Below, piece after piece: positions 9,148 to 17,539 of a stretch of DNA of 64,000 nt. Both the position numbers and the translations under genes were made by a program. Position 1 is the stretch's first letter. Each line of letters opens with the position of its first letter. The stretch lies in assembly GCA_039962225.1 (NCBI GenBank), contig JAMPKV010000016.1, positions 59,974 to 123,973 on the forward strand. Reading direction: 5' to 3'. The notes under the pieces are model-generated. The model ran no database searches. It was not told where the DNA came from and saw nothing but the letters and a program-made list of their open reading frames with translations. This DNA is from Microcoleus sp. AS-A8. Its GTDB lineage: Bacteria; Cyanobacteriota; Cyanobacteriia; Cyanobacteriales; Coleofasciculaceae.

Positions 9148-9368
9148 TGAGATCCTAGAGTCCCTTCTGTTGAATGTAGAGCTGTATACAACCCCTACCA
9201 ATAGGTGTCGAATAGTCAACCTACATCAGGAAGAAAATTCTACTTTAGTCAAACTTTCGCTCAGTAACCCGTTATCACACAATTCTTTAAAATTTCGACC
9301 AAAGTCTAATAACCAGAAGTTCAGCGTATATCTAATCTATATCCTGTACTGTCTACCAACCCAGTTTC

Positions 9369-9944
9369 ATGATCCCTGCTGTTGCCCAAACCTTGGCAAA
9401 AATCCTGGCTGGGGGGACTTCTCTAATCAGTACCGAGCAAATTGATTTCAATCACCCTAGTTGGCGAAAGAATGCGGAACCAGGGCTAAACCTATATTGC
9501 TATGACCTACGAGCAAACAGCCAGGTGCAGCAGTTAGAGCGGCAGGTAGAGTCTAGCCATAACCCAGGTCAACTGCAAGCGGCTCTAGTGAACGGCTCAA
9601 CCCTGTGGTTTGATGTGTCGTTTCTAGTCAGCGCCTGGGACTATACCGCCTTAGGGGAACAGCGTCTGCTGTCAGAGGCATTAATGCTGCTGTTGCAGCA
9701 TCGTTGCCTAAATGAGGAGTTACTTGCTTGTGAGTTACGAGGTCACGGTCACTTATCACTAACTGTTTCTACAGCTCATGCCCCAGATACAGCAGCGCTA
9801 TGGAGTGCGTTGGGTGTGCCATTACGTCCGGCTTTGTACGTGACGGTAACAATACCCTTCACCCTTCCAGACACTCCTGTTAATCCAGAACTTTACCTTC
9901 AAGGAGGTGTGATTGACTCTGACCAGCTAAAGGCAAGATTGTAA
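9369..9944 (+). CDS. Short DUF4255 (Afp16/Pvc16-like) protein
   Basis: A 191-residue DUF4255 protein: an N-terminal helix with TLAKILAGGTSLIS, then PGLNLYCYDLRAN and LWFDVSFLVSAWDYTALGEQRLLSEALMLL, where the family's conserved WxxY-like block appears. It is less than half the length of the DUF4255 protein at 5684-6967 and lacks its Ig-like tail. It is the first gene of plus-strand block A and lies 43 nt before the sheath gene. A cap or tube-terminator role is expected. Two size classes could serve two ends of the tube or two particle stages; this is inference. Confidence 0.85.
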   Translation: MIPAVAQTLAKILAGGTSLISTEQIDFNHPSWRKNAEPGLNLYCYDLRANSQVQQLERQVESSHNPGQLQAALVNGSTLWFDVSFLVSAWDYTALGEQRLLSEALMLLLQHRCLNEELLACELRGHGHLSLTVSTAHAPDTAALWSALGVPLRPALYVTVTIPFTLPDTPVNPELYLQGGVIDSDQLKARL

Positions 9945-9987
9945 CCTGCCCGTTGCCCATCTATTACCCAACACAGGAAGACCACTC

Positions 9988-11625
9988 ATGGCGAGATTAG
10001 ATTATTTTGCTCCTGGTGTCTACGTCGAAGAAATTGACCGAGGTAGCCGCCCAATTGAAGGTATTCAAACGAATATAGCTGGATTTGTTGGCTTTACCGA
10101 GGATATACGCGGTGAAGCCGAAGTGGGTAAACCCATGCTAGTCACTAGCTGGAGCCAGTACCTGGAGTATTTCGCAAAACAAGGCTCGGATGGCTATACA
10201 AACTACAATGCCTACTTGCCCTTTGCTGTCAACGGCTGGTTCTTAAATGGAGGAGGGCGCTGTTGGATAGTGAGTATCGGCACTCAACTACCGGGTACAG
10301 AGCCACCCCCACCAGAGGAAACCGGACTCAAGATTAAAACATCGGGAGGTAACCGTCCAGCGCTGCTGTTCACCATGCAGCCTGAAGAAGTAGAAAATGG
10401 ACGAGTCGATGTGGCGATTCTTCCTGGTGAACCCATACCCCCTGAAAACCCAGAGGAAGACGCCCCCTTCAACACCGGGGAATATTTTACAGTCGTGCTG
10501 AGTCGGGATGGGGAAGAACTGGAACGGTACGAGAATCTAACCATGAACCGGGAAGCTCAGCCTGGGGTAGCCAATTATGTCGCTACGGCACTTCAAGAGT
10601 CTCAGTTTGTGGCTGTTACCGATATGTCCCAAATTGGACAACCTTTAGCACGACGCCCCGCCAATGGTCGCTATGAGGTGAGTCTTCCCCCCATCGTGCC
10701 AACAGCAGAGCGTTTGCCACAAGATGTGCAGGGGGTACAGGATGATCGTACAGGTATCCAAGGGATTTTCGAGATTGACGAAATCACCATGCTGGCCTGT
10801 CCCGACTTGATGCGTGCCTACGAAGCGGGTGTATTGGATATTGAGCAGGTTCACGGCATCATGGAGCTGATGATTAGCCTGTGCGAAAACTCCTCCCCCA
10901 ACCCGCCCAACCGCATGGTGGTTCTCGACACGCCGCCGGATAAAGTGAAGCCTCAGCACGTCGTGCAGTGGTTAAATCAATTCAACCGCCGTTCGATGTT
11001 TGCGGCACTCTACTATCCGTGGATTAAAGTTGCCAATCCTCGTAATGGCGGCAGACCGATTTTAGTTCCTCCCTGTGGTCATATGTTGGGAGTTTGGTCA
11101 CGTACTGACGAAACGCGCGGAGTCTACAAAGCACCGGCTAACGAAACTCCTCGTGGGGTAATTGGTCTGGCTTATGACTGCAATTTCCGCGAACAGGAGC
11201 TGTTGAACCCCATCGGCATTAACTGTATCCGCACCTTCCCGAACCGGGGTATCCGCATCTGGGGGGCACGTACCTTGGTAGAACCTGATAAGACAGAATG
11301 GCGTTATATCAGTGTCCGCCGACTGATTAGCTACATCGAGAAGTCGATTGAGTTGGGGACTCAGTGGGTCGTGTTCGAGCCTAACGACATGGATTTATGG
11401 GAACGGGTGAAACGGACGGTTAATAATTTCTTAGAGCGACTTTGGCGTGAAGGTGCATTGTTTGGTTCTACGCCAGCAGAAGCCTTTTTCGTTAAGTGTG
11501 ATGGGGAACTTAACACCGCTGAGACAATGATGCTGGGTCGTTTGTACATCGAAGTTGGTGTCTGTCCAGTCCGACCGGCTGAATTTGTGATCTTCCGCAT
11601 CAGTCAGTGGTCTCCTGACCAATAA
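9988..11625 (+). CDS. Contractile tail sheath protein (Afp2/Pvc2 type)
   Basis: A 545-residue protein with the sheath N-terminus LDYFAPGVYVEEID and IEGIQTNIAGFVGFTED, and the C-terminal handshake region LYIEVGVCPVRPAEFVIFRI. Between them are a variable insertion (about 110-240, Pro/Glu-rich) and the conserved RTFPNRGIRIWGARTL block typical of phage and eCIS sheaths. Sheath subunits polymerise around the tube and contract to drive it forward. The start ATG follows AGGAAG. An inverted repeat immediately downstream could set sheath and tube mRNA levels apart. Confidence 0.97.
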   Translation: MARLDYFAPGVYVEEIDRGSRPIEGIQTNIAGFVGFTEDIRGEAEVGKPMLVTSWSQYLEYFAKQGSDGYTNYNAYLPFAVNGWFLNGGGRCWIVSIGTQLPGTEPPPPEETGLKIKTSGGNRPALLFTMQPEEVENGRVDVAILPGEPIPPENPEEDAPFNTGEYFTVVLSRDGEELERYENLTMNREAQPGVANYVATALQESQFVAVTDMSQIGQPLARRPANGRYEVSLPPIVPTAERLPQDVQGVQDDRTGIQGIFEIDEITMLACPDLMRAYEAGVLDIEQVHGIMELMISLCENSSPNPPNRMVVLDTPPDKVKPQHVVQWLNQFNRRSMFAALYYPWIKVANPRNGGRPILVPPCGHMLGVWSRTDETRGVYKAPANETPRGVIGLAYDCNFREQELLNPIGINCIRTFPNRGIRIWGARTLVEPDKTEWRYISVRRLISYIEKSIELGTQWVVFEPNDMDLWERVKRTVNNFLERLWREGALFGSTPAEAFFVKCDGELNTAETMMLGRLYIEVGVCPVRPAEFVIFRISQWSPDQ

Positions 11626-11634
11626 CAGGTGTCC

Positions 11635-11668
11635 GGTGTCAGGTTTCAAATTCCTCAAACCTGACACC
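11635..11668 (+). promoter_or_regulatory. 12-bp perfect hairpin between sheath and tube genes
   Basis: GGTGTCAGGTTT (11635-11646) pairs perfectly with AAACCTGACACC (11657-11668) across a 10-nt loop. No T-run follows, so a simple intrinsic terminator is unlikely. A processing or attenuation site that lets sheath and tube differ in expression is possible. It may also be a dispersed palindrome. Confidence 0.6.
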
Positions 11669-11736
11669 TTCTAACCAACAAGAAATGTCAAAAAACAAAA
11701 ATTAGCTAGTGTATAGAGTTTACAAGGAGTTGAACA

Positions 11737-12210
11737 ATGCCTGAACTCAGAGCAATCCCTACTAGTAGGTTTTACGTAGAATTTCAGGGTCTTGAGCAGA
11801 AGATGGTCAAGAGTGTAACGGAGCTGAACTTTAAGGGGCAAACGGCTGGTCACAAAACCCCTTTAGCTTCATCGAAAAACGGAATGACACTTTGGCAAAC
11901 TACCTCGGCAGGTTGGGAGCAAAATCCCAACTTCACGATTGAAGTTTATATCGCTGAAGGGGACATGGATTTCTACAACTGGATGAAATCTACTATGCCC
12001 AAAAGTGATGGAGGTGACGGAGCCTGGAACGGAAACCGTAGAGATGGTTCAATTGTCGGCTACGATTCAGACGATAAAGAAGTAACACGTTGGAACATCA
12101 CTAAAGCTTGGATTAAGTCCTATCAATTAGCCGATTTGGCTACCGACAAATCCGACTTGGTCGTCGAGAAGTATGAAATCGTCTGCGAGCAAATGAATCG
12201 GGTGAAATAG
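11737..12210 (+). CDS. Tail tube protein 1 (gp19/T4-like family)
   Basis: A 157-residue protein of the phage tail tube (gp19-like) family: PELRAIPTSRFYVEFQGLEQ at the start, and RWNITKAWIKSYQLADL then VVEKYEIVCEQMNRVK at the end. Tube subunits form the rigid inner tube around which the sheath is built. An AAGGAG ribosome site lies 7 nt upstream of the ATG. It is the first of three tube paralogues in tandem. eCIS usually carry several tube variants for the shaft and for the tube-baseplate junction. Confidence 0.95.
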   Translation: MPELRAIPTSRFYVEFQGLEQKMVKSVTELNFKGQTAGHKTPLASSKNGMTLWQTTSAGWEQNPNFTIEVYIAEGDMDFYNWMKSTMPKSDGGDGAWNGNRRDGSIVGYDSDDKEVTRWNITKAWIKSYQLADLATDKSDLVVEKYEIVCEQMNRVK

Positions 12211-12265
12211 CCCCTTAAGTCAATTACAACCAACTGTAGTTAGTTAAATAGGAGTTCAATAACCT

Positions 12266-12739
12266 ATGGCTAAAGGTGAAGTTCTTGCTTGTTCTAAGTT
12301 TTACCTCCAGTTTGATGGTCTAGAAGATTTAGTGTTGAAGAGTTGTACTGGACCAAAGATTACGCTGGAGTCTGCTGGGGATACAACCTCCTATGGTGTA
12401 AGCAAGGGAGGAAAAAGTGTGATTCAGGCTACTGTTACTGGCGTCAGTAATGGGACGATAACTGCTGTGTATGTTGCTTCTGTTGAAGACGACAGACTTG
12501 TCAAATGGCATCAAGAGTCGCACTCTGAAGCAATTGCTGGAGGAGGGTCGAAAAACAAAGGGGAGCTTAAAACGGGTTCCCTGATTCTGTACAACCAAGC
12601 GGGTGAGGAGGCGGCTCGCTGGAATATGACGGGGATAATGCCGATTAGTTATAAATCGTCAAAATTCGATCCATCTAGCAAAGAGCTAGCCACAGAAACG
12701 GTAGAGTTTGCATACCATTCAATTCTCCGTGTCAAATAG
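12266..12739 (+). CDS. Tail tube protein 2 (gp19/T4-like family)
   Basis: A second 157-residue tube paralogue: FYLQFDGLEDLVLKSCTGP at the N-terminus and RWNMTGIMPISYKSSKFD then ETVEFAYHSILRVK at the C-terminus. It is clearly diverged from its neighbours and shares mainly the framework residues. AGGAG lies upstream of the ATG. One of the three paralogues presumably makes the shaft and the others the baseplate-proximal rings, as in Afp1/Afp5; I cannot say which from sequence alone. Confidence 0.93.
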   Translation: MAKGEVLACSKFYLQFDGLEDLVLKSCTGPKITLESAGDTTSYGVSKGGKSVIQATVTGVSNGTITAVYVASVEDDRLVKWHQESHSEAIAGGGSKNKGELKTGSLILYNQAGEEAARWNMTGIMPISYKSSKFDPSSKELATETVEFAYHSILRVK

Positions 12740-12909
12740 TTTATTGACTTGCTCCTCGCTGCGATAGCCCTATCTAACTGGCAGGTTGCCGGATAGATTG
12801 GTAGCAGTGGAGGTGCAAGGCTGTCTCCCTTAGAGCTTCCTCAAAGGCGAGTATCAACAATTAAAATGAGTAGGCTCAAAAGCCAATGAGCTGACTCAGG
12901 GAGGGAACC

Positions 12910-13392
12910 ATGCCTGAATTAGAAATTCTCACCACTAATCGTTTTTACCTGGAACTCAAACTGGATGGTAGTGTAGAACCAGTAGATGCTTATTTTATGG
13001 AGTGCCAAGGTTTCAAACGGACTCAAGAGGTGATCGAAGTTTGTGAGGTGACTCCTCAAAAATGGGGCAAGGCTGGGACTACTGCGGGTCGAGTTGTTCG
13101 GACTAAAGTTCCTGGCAATGTCAAAAGTAATAATTTGATTTTGCGCCGAGGCATGACATCTTCAATCACCCTTTGGAACTGGTTTAATGAAGTTGAGCAA
13201 GGGGGTTGGTCAAAGCAACGTAAAAATGGCGATTTAGTCATCTATAACCAGGGAAGTGAAGAGCAGGCAAGATTTCGATTTTTGGGGGGTTGGCCGACTA
13301 CTTTTAAAATTTCTGATGTCAAGGCGGGTGGCAAGGATTTTGCCATCGAAGAGATGGAATTAGCCGTTGAGGAGTTTACGCGGGTCAAATAA
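12910..13392 (+). CDS. Tail tube protein 3 (gp19/T4-like family)
   Basis: A third tube paralogue of 160 residues: PELEILTTNRFYLELKLDGS, then the conserved ITLWNWFNEV and RFRFLGGWPTTFKISDVKAG blocks, ending EEMELAVEEFTRVK. GGGAGGG lies just before the ATG. A 170-bp gap separates it from tube 2, whereas only 6 nt separate it from the following small gene, so it may be co-translated with the assembly-like proteins rather than with tubes 1 and 2. Confidence 0.94.
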   Translation: MPELEILTTNRFYLELKLDGSVEPVDAYFMECQGFKRTQEVIEVCEVTPQKWGKAGTTAGRVVRTKVPGNVKSNNLILRRGMTSSITLWNWFNEVEQGGWSKQRKNGDLVIYNQGSEEQARFRFLGGWPTTFKISDVKAGGKDFAIEEMELAVEEFTRVK

Positions 13393-13398
13393 AACACA

Positions 13399-13749
13399 AT
13401 GTTGCAAACTGAGTTTGAATTTACCTTACCCAAGGGCTATCTCGATGGAGAGGGCAACCTCCACCGTAAGGGGGTGATGCGTCTCGCCAGAGCAATGGAT
13501 GAAATTGTCCCCATGCGTGACCCCCGTGTTAAATCGAATCCCGCTTACGCAACCGTCCTGATTTTGTCCCGCGTGATTGTCCGCCTTGGCGCTTTAGAGG
13601 AAGTTAATCCTGCCGTTGTCGAAGGCTTTTTTGCTTGTGACCTAAATTATCTCCAGAAATTTTATCGCCAGATTAATGAACTGGAACCGGAAACGATTGG
13701 GCTACCAGAAACCACTCCCCCTCCATCTGAACCTTTACAAGTTAGCTGA
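13399..13749 (+). CDS. eCIS small protein, tail-assembly-chaperone-like, copy 1
   Basis: A 116-residue protein: EFEFTLPKGYLDGEGNLHRK then GVMRLARAMDEIVPMRDPRV, a hydrophobic helix (ATVLILSRVIVRLGAL) and YLQKFYRQINELE, with a Pro-rich end. The layout (beta strands, then a helical domain, just after the tube gene) resembles phage tail-assembly chaperones. I infer that role from order and general shape. It is paralogous to the next gene over its whole folded part but lacks that gene's C-terminal CxxC segment. Confidence 0.8.
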   Translation: MLQTEFEFTLPKGYLDGEGNLHRKGVMRLARAMDEIVPMRDPRVKSNPAYATVLILSRVIVRLGALEEVNPAVVEGFFACDLNYLQKFYRQINELEPETIGLPETTPPPSEPLQVS

Positions 13750-13798
13750 ATTTAATATTTGATGGGAAGAACTCGTCTAACTTCAAACGCTTATTTTC

Positions 13799-14179
13799 AT
13801 GGGAAGTGAAAATCCAATCCGTACAGAATTTAATTTTATTCTCCCCAGAGGCTTAGTTGATGCCCAAGGGGCTGTTCATCGCCAAGGTGTGATGCGTCTG
13901 GCAACCGCTAGAGATGAAATTAGTGTGCAAAAAGACTCCCGTGTTCAGCGGGATTCAGCCTATGGGGTGTTGGTGATGCTCTCGCGGGTCATTATCCGTT
14001 TAGGCAGTCTCTCTTCAGTAACGCCTGAACTTTTAGAAGAACTTTTTACTCGCGATTTAGCTTACTTGCGAGAGTTTTACAATCGCATTAATCAACAGGG
14101 TAATGCTTATATTCCTGTTGAGTGTCCGCAATGCAGTAACCCCTTTAGTGTGGAGCTTTCCCTGTCGGGGGAATCTTAA
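13799..14179 (+). CDS. eCIS small protein, tail-assembly-chaperone-like, copy 2 with CxxC tail
   Basis: A 126-residue paralogue of the preceding gene: TEFNFILPRGLVDAQGAVHR, GVMRLATARDEISVQKDSRV, LVMLSRVIIRLGSL and YLREFYNRINQQ. It adds a half zinc-ribbon, VECPQCSNPFSVELSL. The last codons run through a G5 stretch (TCG GGG GAA TCT TAA). A DUF6760 reading frame in the -1 frame overlaps its 3' end and has no ATG, GTG or TTG. A shift at the G-run would fuse the two. This gene order and overlap resemble the G/GT tail-chaperone frameshift genes of phages. Confidence 0.82.
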   Translation: MGSENPIRTEFNFILPRGLVDAQGAVHRQGVMRLATARDEISVQKDSRVQRDSAYGVLVMLSRVIIRLGSLSSVTPELLEELFTRDLAYLREFYNRINQQGNAYIPVECPQCSNPFSVELSLSGES

Positions 14180-14215
14180 GCTACCCCTCAGAACAACTGG
14201 ACGAGGAGGTAGCTT
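14167..14215 (+). promoter_or_regulatory. Candidate -1 frameshift signal (G5 run plus hairpin)
   Basis: G5 run at 14167-14171. In the zero frame the codons are TCG GGG GAA; a shift by -1 at GGG re-pairs as GGG. Seven nt after that codon a hairpin starts: AAGCTACC-CCTC (14178-14189) pairs with GAGG-A-GGTAGCTT (14203-14215), 12 bp with one bulged A. The hairpin lies inside the DUF6760 frame, which argues against a plain terminator. It is followed by TTATT, so a terminator cannot be fully excluded. Confidence 0.5.
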
Positions 14216-14313
14216 TTATTGCGTTTCATTTTCACTGGTCTTTAGAGGATATTCTATGCTTAGAACATCCTGAACGACGACGCTGGGTGAATCAAATTAG
14301 AAAGCTAAAATAG
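14173..14313 (+). CDS. DUF6760-like small eCIS protein, no canonical start codon
   Basis: The frame reads SYPSEQLDEEVAFIAFHFHW followed by SLEDILCLEHPERRRWVNQI and stops with TAG at 14311-14313. This matches the short DUF6760 family found next to tail-assembly genes in eCIS loci (recognised from memory: Y-P-x-x-x-L-x-E-E-V-A-F-I-A and EHxERRRWV). The frame opens after a TAG at 14146-14148 and contains no ATG, GTG or TTG before the conserved part. Relatives would begin about where ATC stands (14173). Expression therefore needs a -1 frameshift from the upstream gene, an ATC start, or the gene is dead. The coding part itself looks intact. Confidence 0.7.
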   Translation: MLSYPSEQLDEEVAFIAFHFHWSLEDILCLEHPERRRWVNQIRKLK

Positions 14314-14399
14314 CTGTCATCAAGAATGAAATGTCAAGGATGAAGAGTGAAAAATTCTCTCTCTTCTAAATTTCAGACTTCATCCTTTATACTTCATCA

Positions 14400-15176
14400 C
14401 TAAAGTAAAGGTTCTTTAGCAAGTTTGCTTAACCCAGCCGATTCTAACAAATCGTTCCAATCGTTTATTAGAGTGGAATCATTAGGATTAGTAGAGCGTA
14501 AGTCAGCGATGGTTTTTAAGCTATCGTACCAGTAGCCAGCCTCGGCATAAACAGCAGCCCGATCGCGCAAGGATGCCCTTGCTAAATCACTTGTCAGTTT
14601 CTGACTGGGTGGGATGCGTTTAATAGACCCTTGCACACGGGGATTTCCTCTTTGATCTTCAGGGTCACAATTGGCTACCAATTCCCAGGTATATTCTTTT
14701 CCAGGTTGTAAGGCTTCAGCATCAGCGGGAAGAGTAAAGCTCCTAACTCCACCCGTCTTGGGGAGTGGGAAGGTTTGCTCATAAATAATCGTATCATCTT
14801 TGGCATTGAGCAAAAGGAATTTGCCTTCCTCTACAGAGGTTGGAGAAATCTGAAAAAAGAATGTGGGTTTTCCTGTGGTTGTTAAGCCAATGTTAGTATC
14901 CGGAAGCAACGCTTTCATTTGAATTTTGTCGGCAGCGTCAATACCGCAGCCCCCCCGTGCAGCTCCCCCTTCTAATCTTCGGGAGGGACGAATACCGGGT
15001 ACTTTGAAGCGTAGACGGGCGCGACGCTGGGCGAGAACTGACTGGGGCGATGGTTCTGAATGCTGTTGCTGAGTTGAGGGAGATATCGCTATAGCTGGCA
15101 AAATACTGCTCAGCGCTAGCTCCAGAGATAAAGCAAGAGAAACTACCGTGAGTCGGGGATAAGATTGGATCACCAT
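14400..15176 (-). CDS. DUF928 family protein, probably exported
   Basis: A 258-residue protein of the cyanobacterial DUF928 family. It has an N-terminal hydrophobic segment (residues about 8-30, signal peptide-like), the block PSRRLEGGAARGGCG, the middle PTFFFQISPTSVEEGKFLL and a C-terminal helical part with YAEAGYWYDSLKTIADLR. DUF928 genes are often found beside CHASE2-domain genes, as here: the two are divergent with 343 bp between them. The function is unknown, and an extracytoplasmic role is inferred from the signal. It interrupts the eCIS locus and has no sequence tie to it. Confidence 0.85.
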   Translation of the reverse strand: MVIQSYPRLTVVSLALSLELALSSILPAIAISPSTQQQHSEPSPQSVLAQRRARLRFKVPGIRPSRRLEGGAARGGCGIDAADKIQMKALLPDTNIGLTTTGKPTFFFQISPTSVEEGKFLLLNAKDDTIIYEQTFPLPKTGGVRSFTLPADAEALQPGKEYTWELVANCDPEDQRGNPRVQGSIKRIPPSQKLTSDLARASLRDRAAVYAEAGYWYDSLKTIADLRSTNPNDSTLINDWNDLLESAGLSKLAKEPLL

Positions 15177-15519
15177 GATGTAACTTCCAGAACTAGAGCT
15201 TACTGGGGTAAATTGAGCAAAAAATCAACGATACAAAAGATTTCAAAAAAGACTCCTTAAGTTCCAGTAAAGTTCCTCAATCGCTTCACAAGAATTTATA
15301 AACTTTCTGGACCAAATTCTCAACTATCTCATTAGTGAGTAACATTACTTAACTTCTCAGACAACAACCATAATGCTCTCCTAAATTTGAGCAAATTTGA
15401 GCAAAATCTTGACAGATAACAGAGCATTTTTTAAAGTTTTAATTACTAATTATTTTATTTATGCCACGAAATTAATTTCTAATCAATAGGTTCCCTTTCT
15501 TGAGGATGCAAAGCTCATT
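15177..15519. other. AT-rich divergent intergenic region
   Basis: Separates divergent DUF928 and CHASE2 genes and must hold both promoters. It is very AT-rich, with a direct repeat of AATTTGAGCAAA near 15385-15405. I see no gene and no RNA fold that I can defend. Confidence 0.6.
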
Positions 15520-17175
15520 ATGTTTAACAATTTTGTTACAAAAATTCGCTCTTTGTTTTCCAACGACAACGGCACAACGACAGGCGCATTAGCCTTTGGT
15601 CGATCGGTCATTTTAACCAGTGTTGTTGTAGCCGGAGTGGTGGTTGGATTGCGGCAGCTCGGCACATTGGAGGGAATGGAATTAAGGTCTTATGACCAGT
15701 TAATGCGATCGCGTCCGGATCAAGGCCCAGATGAGCGCTTGTTGGTCGTCGGTGTAACGGAGCAAGACATTCAAACTCGTAAAGAATACCCGATCAAGGA
15801 CGAAACCCTTGCTCAACTGTTGGCGAAATTACAGGAATATCAACCCCGAACCATTGGCGTAGATATCTTAAGAGATGTTCCTCAAGGCAGTCCCCAAGGT
15901 CGGATTGCCTTAGAAAAAATCTTCAAGCAGGACGAAAACATTATTGCTGCCTGCAAAATGAGTTCGGTTGACCAACCAGGAGTTCCCGCCGCTTTGGGTG
16001 TGACCGAGGAACGAGTGGGTTTTGCCGATTTACCCATCGATGCAGGGGGAATCCTGCGCCGCAGTCTCTTACTTTCAACGCCTACCCCTCCTAAAGTTGC
16101 ACCACCGGTTCAACATCTGTGTAATATTCCCGATCCTGAAAACCAAATTCCCTCCTTTGGTTTTCAGTTAGCTCTACTGTATTTAGAAGGGCAAAATATT
16201 CAACCCGATCTGACTCCAAAAGGGGAACTCAAAATTGGTTCAACCGTATTCCATCGCTTAACAGATAACGCTGGAAGTTATCACAATGCGGGGGCATCTG
16301 ATTATCAAATCATGCTGAATTACCGCTCACCGAAGAATGCGGTTAAGCAAGTTTCTGTGAGTGAAGTACTCGATGGAAAAATCGACCCATCTTTAATCAA
16401 AGACCGCGTTGTTCTGATTGGCTATACAACCCCAATAGCCAAAGACGATTTCTACACTCCTTACAGTGCAGGATTGCAAGACAGCCAGAAAATGCCAGGG
16501 GTTGTGATTCATGCTCAGCATGTTAGCCAAATTCTCAGCACTGTTTTAAACAATCGCCCTTTGATGTGGTGTTGGTCGGAAGGATCCGAAATTCTGTGGA
16601 TTTTGGGTTGGTCAGTAGTGGGAGGACTCTTGGCATGGCGTATCCGACGATTATGGCTGTTTGGGTTAGGAGTCGTAATCGGGGTGGGGGTATTATATGG
16701 AGTCACTTACGTTCTGTTTCTGAATTCTGGGTGGGTACCCCTAGTACCACCCATGATCGGGTTGGTGGCAACGGCAATCACAGTTGTTTTAATCGAGAGA
16801 GGATACGCGAAAGCTATCTATCAGGGAGTGAAAAAACTCGTCCTGAATATCGAAATTGATGAAGAGAAAAAGCAGCAGCAGGTAGCAGCAATTACCGAAA
16901 CCGAATCTTTTGCCGAGTTACAGCAAAAAGCGGCAGAATTGCGAAAAAATCGCCGCAGAAATAGAGAAGTTGATAATGCTTCTGAGTCCGGTAAAGAGCC
17001 AGATGAAATCATACCCATTCGGGAAGAAGCTGAACCGATAGAAATAGAGAAGAATGAAGTGACACCAACGCCTCAAGATGCTGAAGTACCAGCCGCAGAA
17101 GAAGACGACTATTTAAAGCAATTACAAAAGCGGGGAAGGCGGTTGAGAAAGAATGATCAGGATTCTAATGAGTAA
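15520..17175 (+). CDS. CHASE2-domain membrane protein without output domain
   Basis: A 551-residue protein: a membrane span near residues 25-46 (SVILTSVVVAGVVVGLRQLG), the extracytoplasmic CHASE2 sensor (about 50-345, with ERLLVVGVTEQDI, PRTIGVDILRDVPQ, VVLIGYTTPIAKDDFYTPYS), then three spans (about 355-425). The rest is a charged, coiled-coil-like cytoplasmic tail rich in Glu and Arg. CHASE2 proteins usually carry a kinase, cyclase or GGDEF domain; none is present, so this may signal through a partner or act structurally. It is divergent from DUF928. Confidence 0.88.
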   Translation: MFNNFVTKIRSLFSNDNGTTTGALAFGRSVILTSVVVAGVVVGLRQLGTLEGMELRSYDQLMRSRPDQGPDERLLVVGVTEQDIQTRKEYPIKDETLAQLLAKLQEYQPRTIGVDILRDVPQGSPQGRIALEKIFKQDENIIAACKMSSVDQPGVPAALGVTEERVGFADLPIDAGGILRRSLLLSTPTPPKVAPPVQHLCNIPDPENQIPSFGFQLALLYLEGQNIQPDLTPKGELKIGSTVFHRLTDNAGSYHNAGASDYQIMLNYRSPKNAVKQVSVSEVLDGKIDPSLIKDRVVLIGYTTPIAKDDFYTPYSAGLQDSQKMPGVVIHAQHVSQILSTVLNNRPLMWCWSEGSEILWILGWSVVGGLLAWRIRRLWLFGLGVVIGVGVLYGVTYVLFLNSGWVPLVPPMIGLVATAITVVLIERGYAKAIYQGVKKLVLNIEIDEEKKQQQVAAITETESFAELQQKAAELRKNRRRNREVDNASESGKEPDEIIPIREEAEPIEIEKNEVTPTPQDAEVPAAEEDDYLKQLQKRGRRLRKNDQDSNE

Positions 17176-17194
17176 GTTATATTACGGTGATGTG

Positions 17195-17371
17195 CTACTG
17201 CTTTAGGTGCAAACCTATTTCAGCAAGGCGGGTGTCCGCGCCAGGGGATTGAACGATCTGTTCTCCTTTTGCACTTCGTACTAAGGCGATTGCAGTCCTA
17301 GTGCGATCGCGTAACGGCTGAACTAATCGCCGCCCCAATACACCTGTTGCACCAGCAATCAATACTTTCAT
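17195..17371 (-). pseudogene. Fragment of an NAD(P)-binding epimerase/SDR gene
   Basis: Begins MKVLIAGATGVLGRRLVQPL, a textbook Rossmann start with the GxxGxxG motif, continues RTAIALVRSAKG, and stops after about 58 residues. Epimerases and atypical SDRs run to about 250-350 residues, so only the first nucleotide-binding unit remains. The rest of the gene is not visible downstream. This is a decayed remnant. Confidence 0.7.
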
Positions 17372-17539
17372 CGATGAGTCTCCAGTAGGTTCTACAGTCG
17401 ATTCATTGATAAGACCAAGCCAGGGTGCGTAGTGTGACAATCGTAGGAATGTTCCTGCAACAGCTACTTGTGGCTTATCAAGTATTAGGATGTTGTTGGC
17501 AAGCGGGTTTATACAATTACAGAGAGTGGCAGACAATTC

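Noticed and set aside
12740..12909. Possible tRNA or small RNA between tube 2 and tube 3
   Set aside because: Only a weak, interrupted stem; no T-loop motif or cloverleaf. No tRNA or rRNA was found in the window.
14178..14220. Hairpin with AAGCTACC/GGTAGCTT and TTTTATT read as the terminator of eCIS block A
   Set aside because: It lies inside the DUF6760 frame, so stopping there would cut that gene; I treat it as a recoding signal but keep the terminator reading as an alternative.
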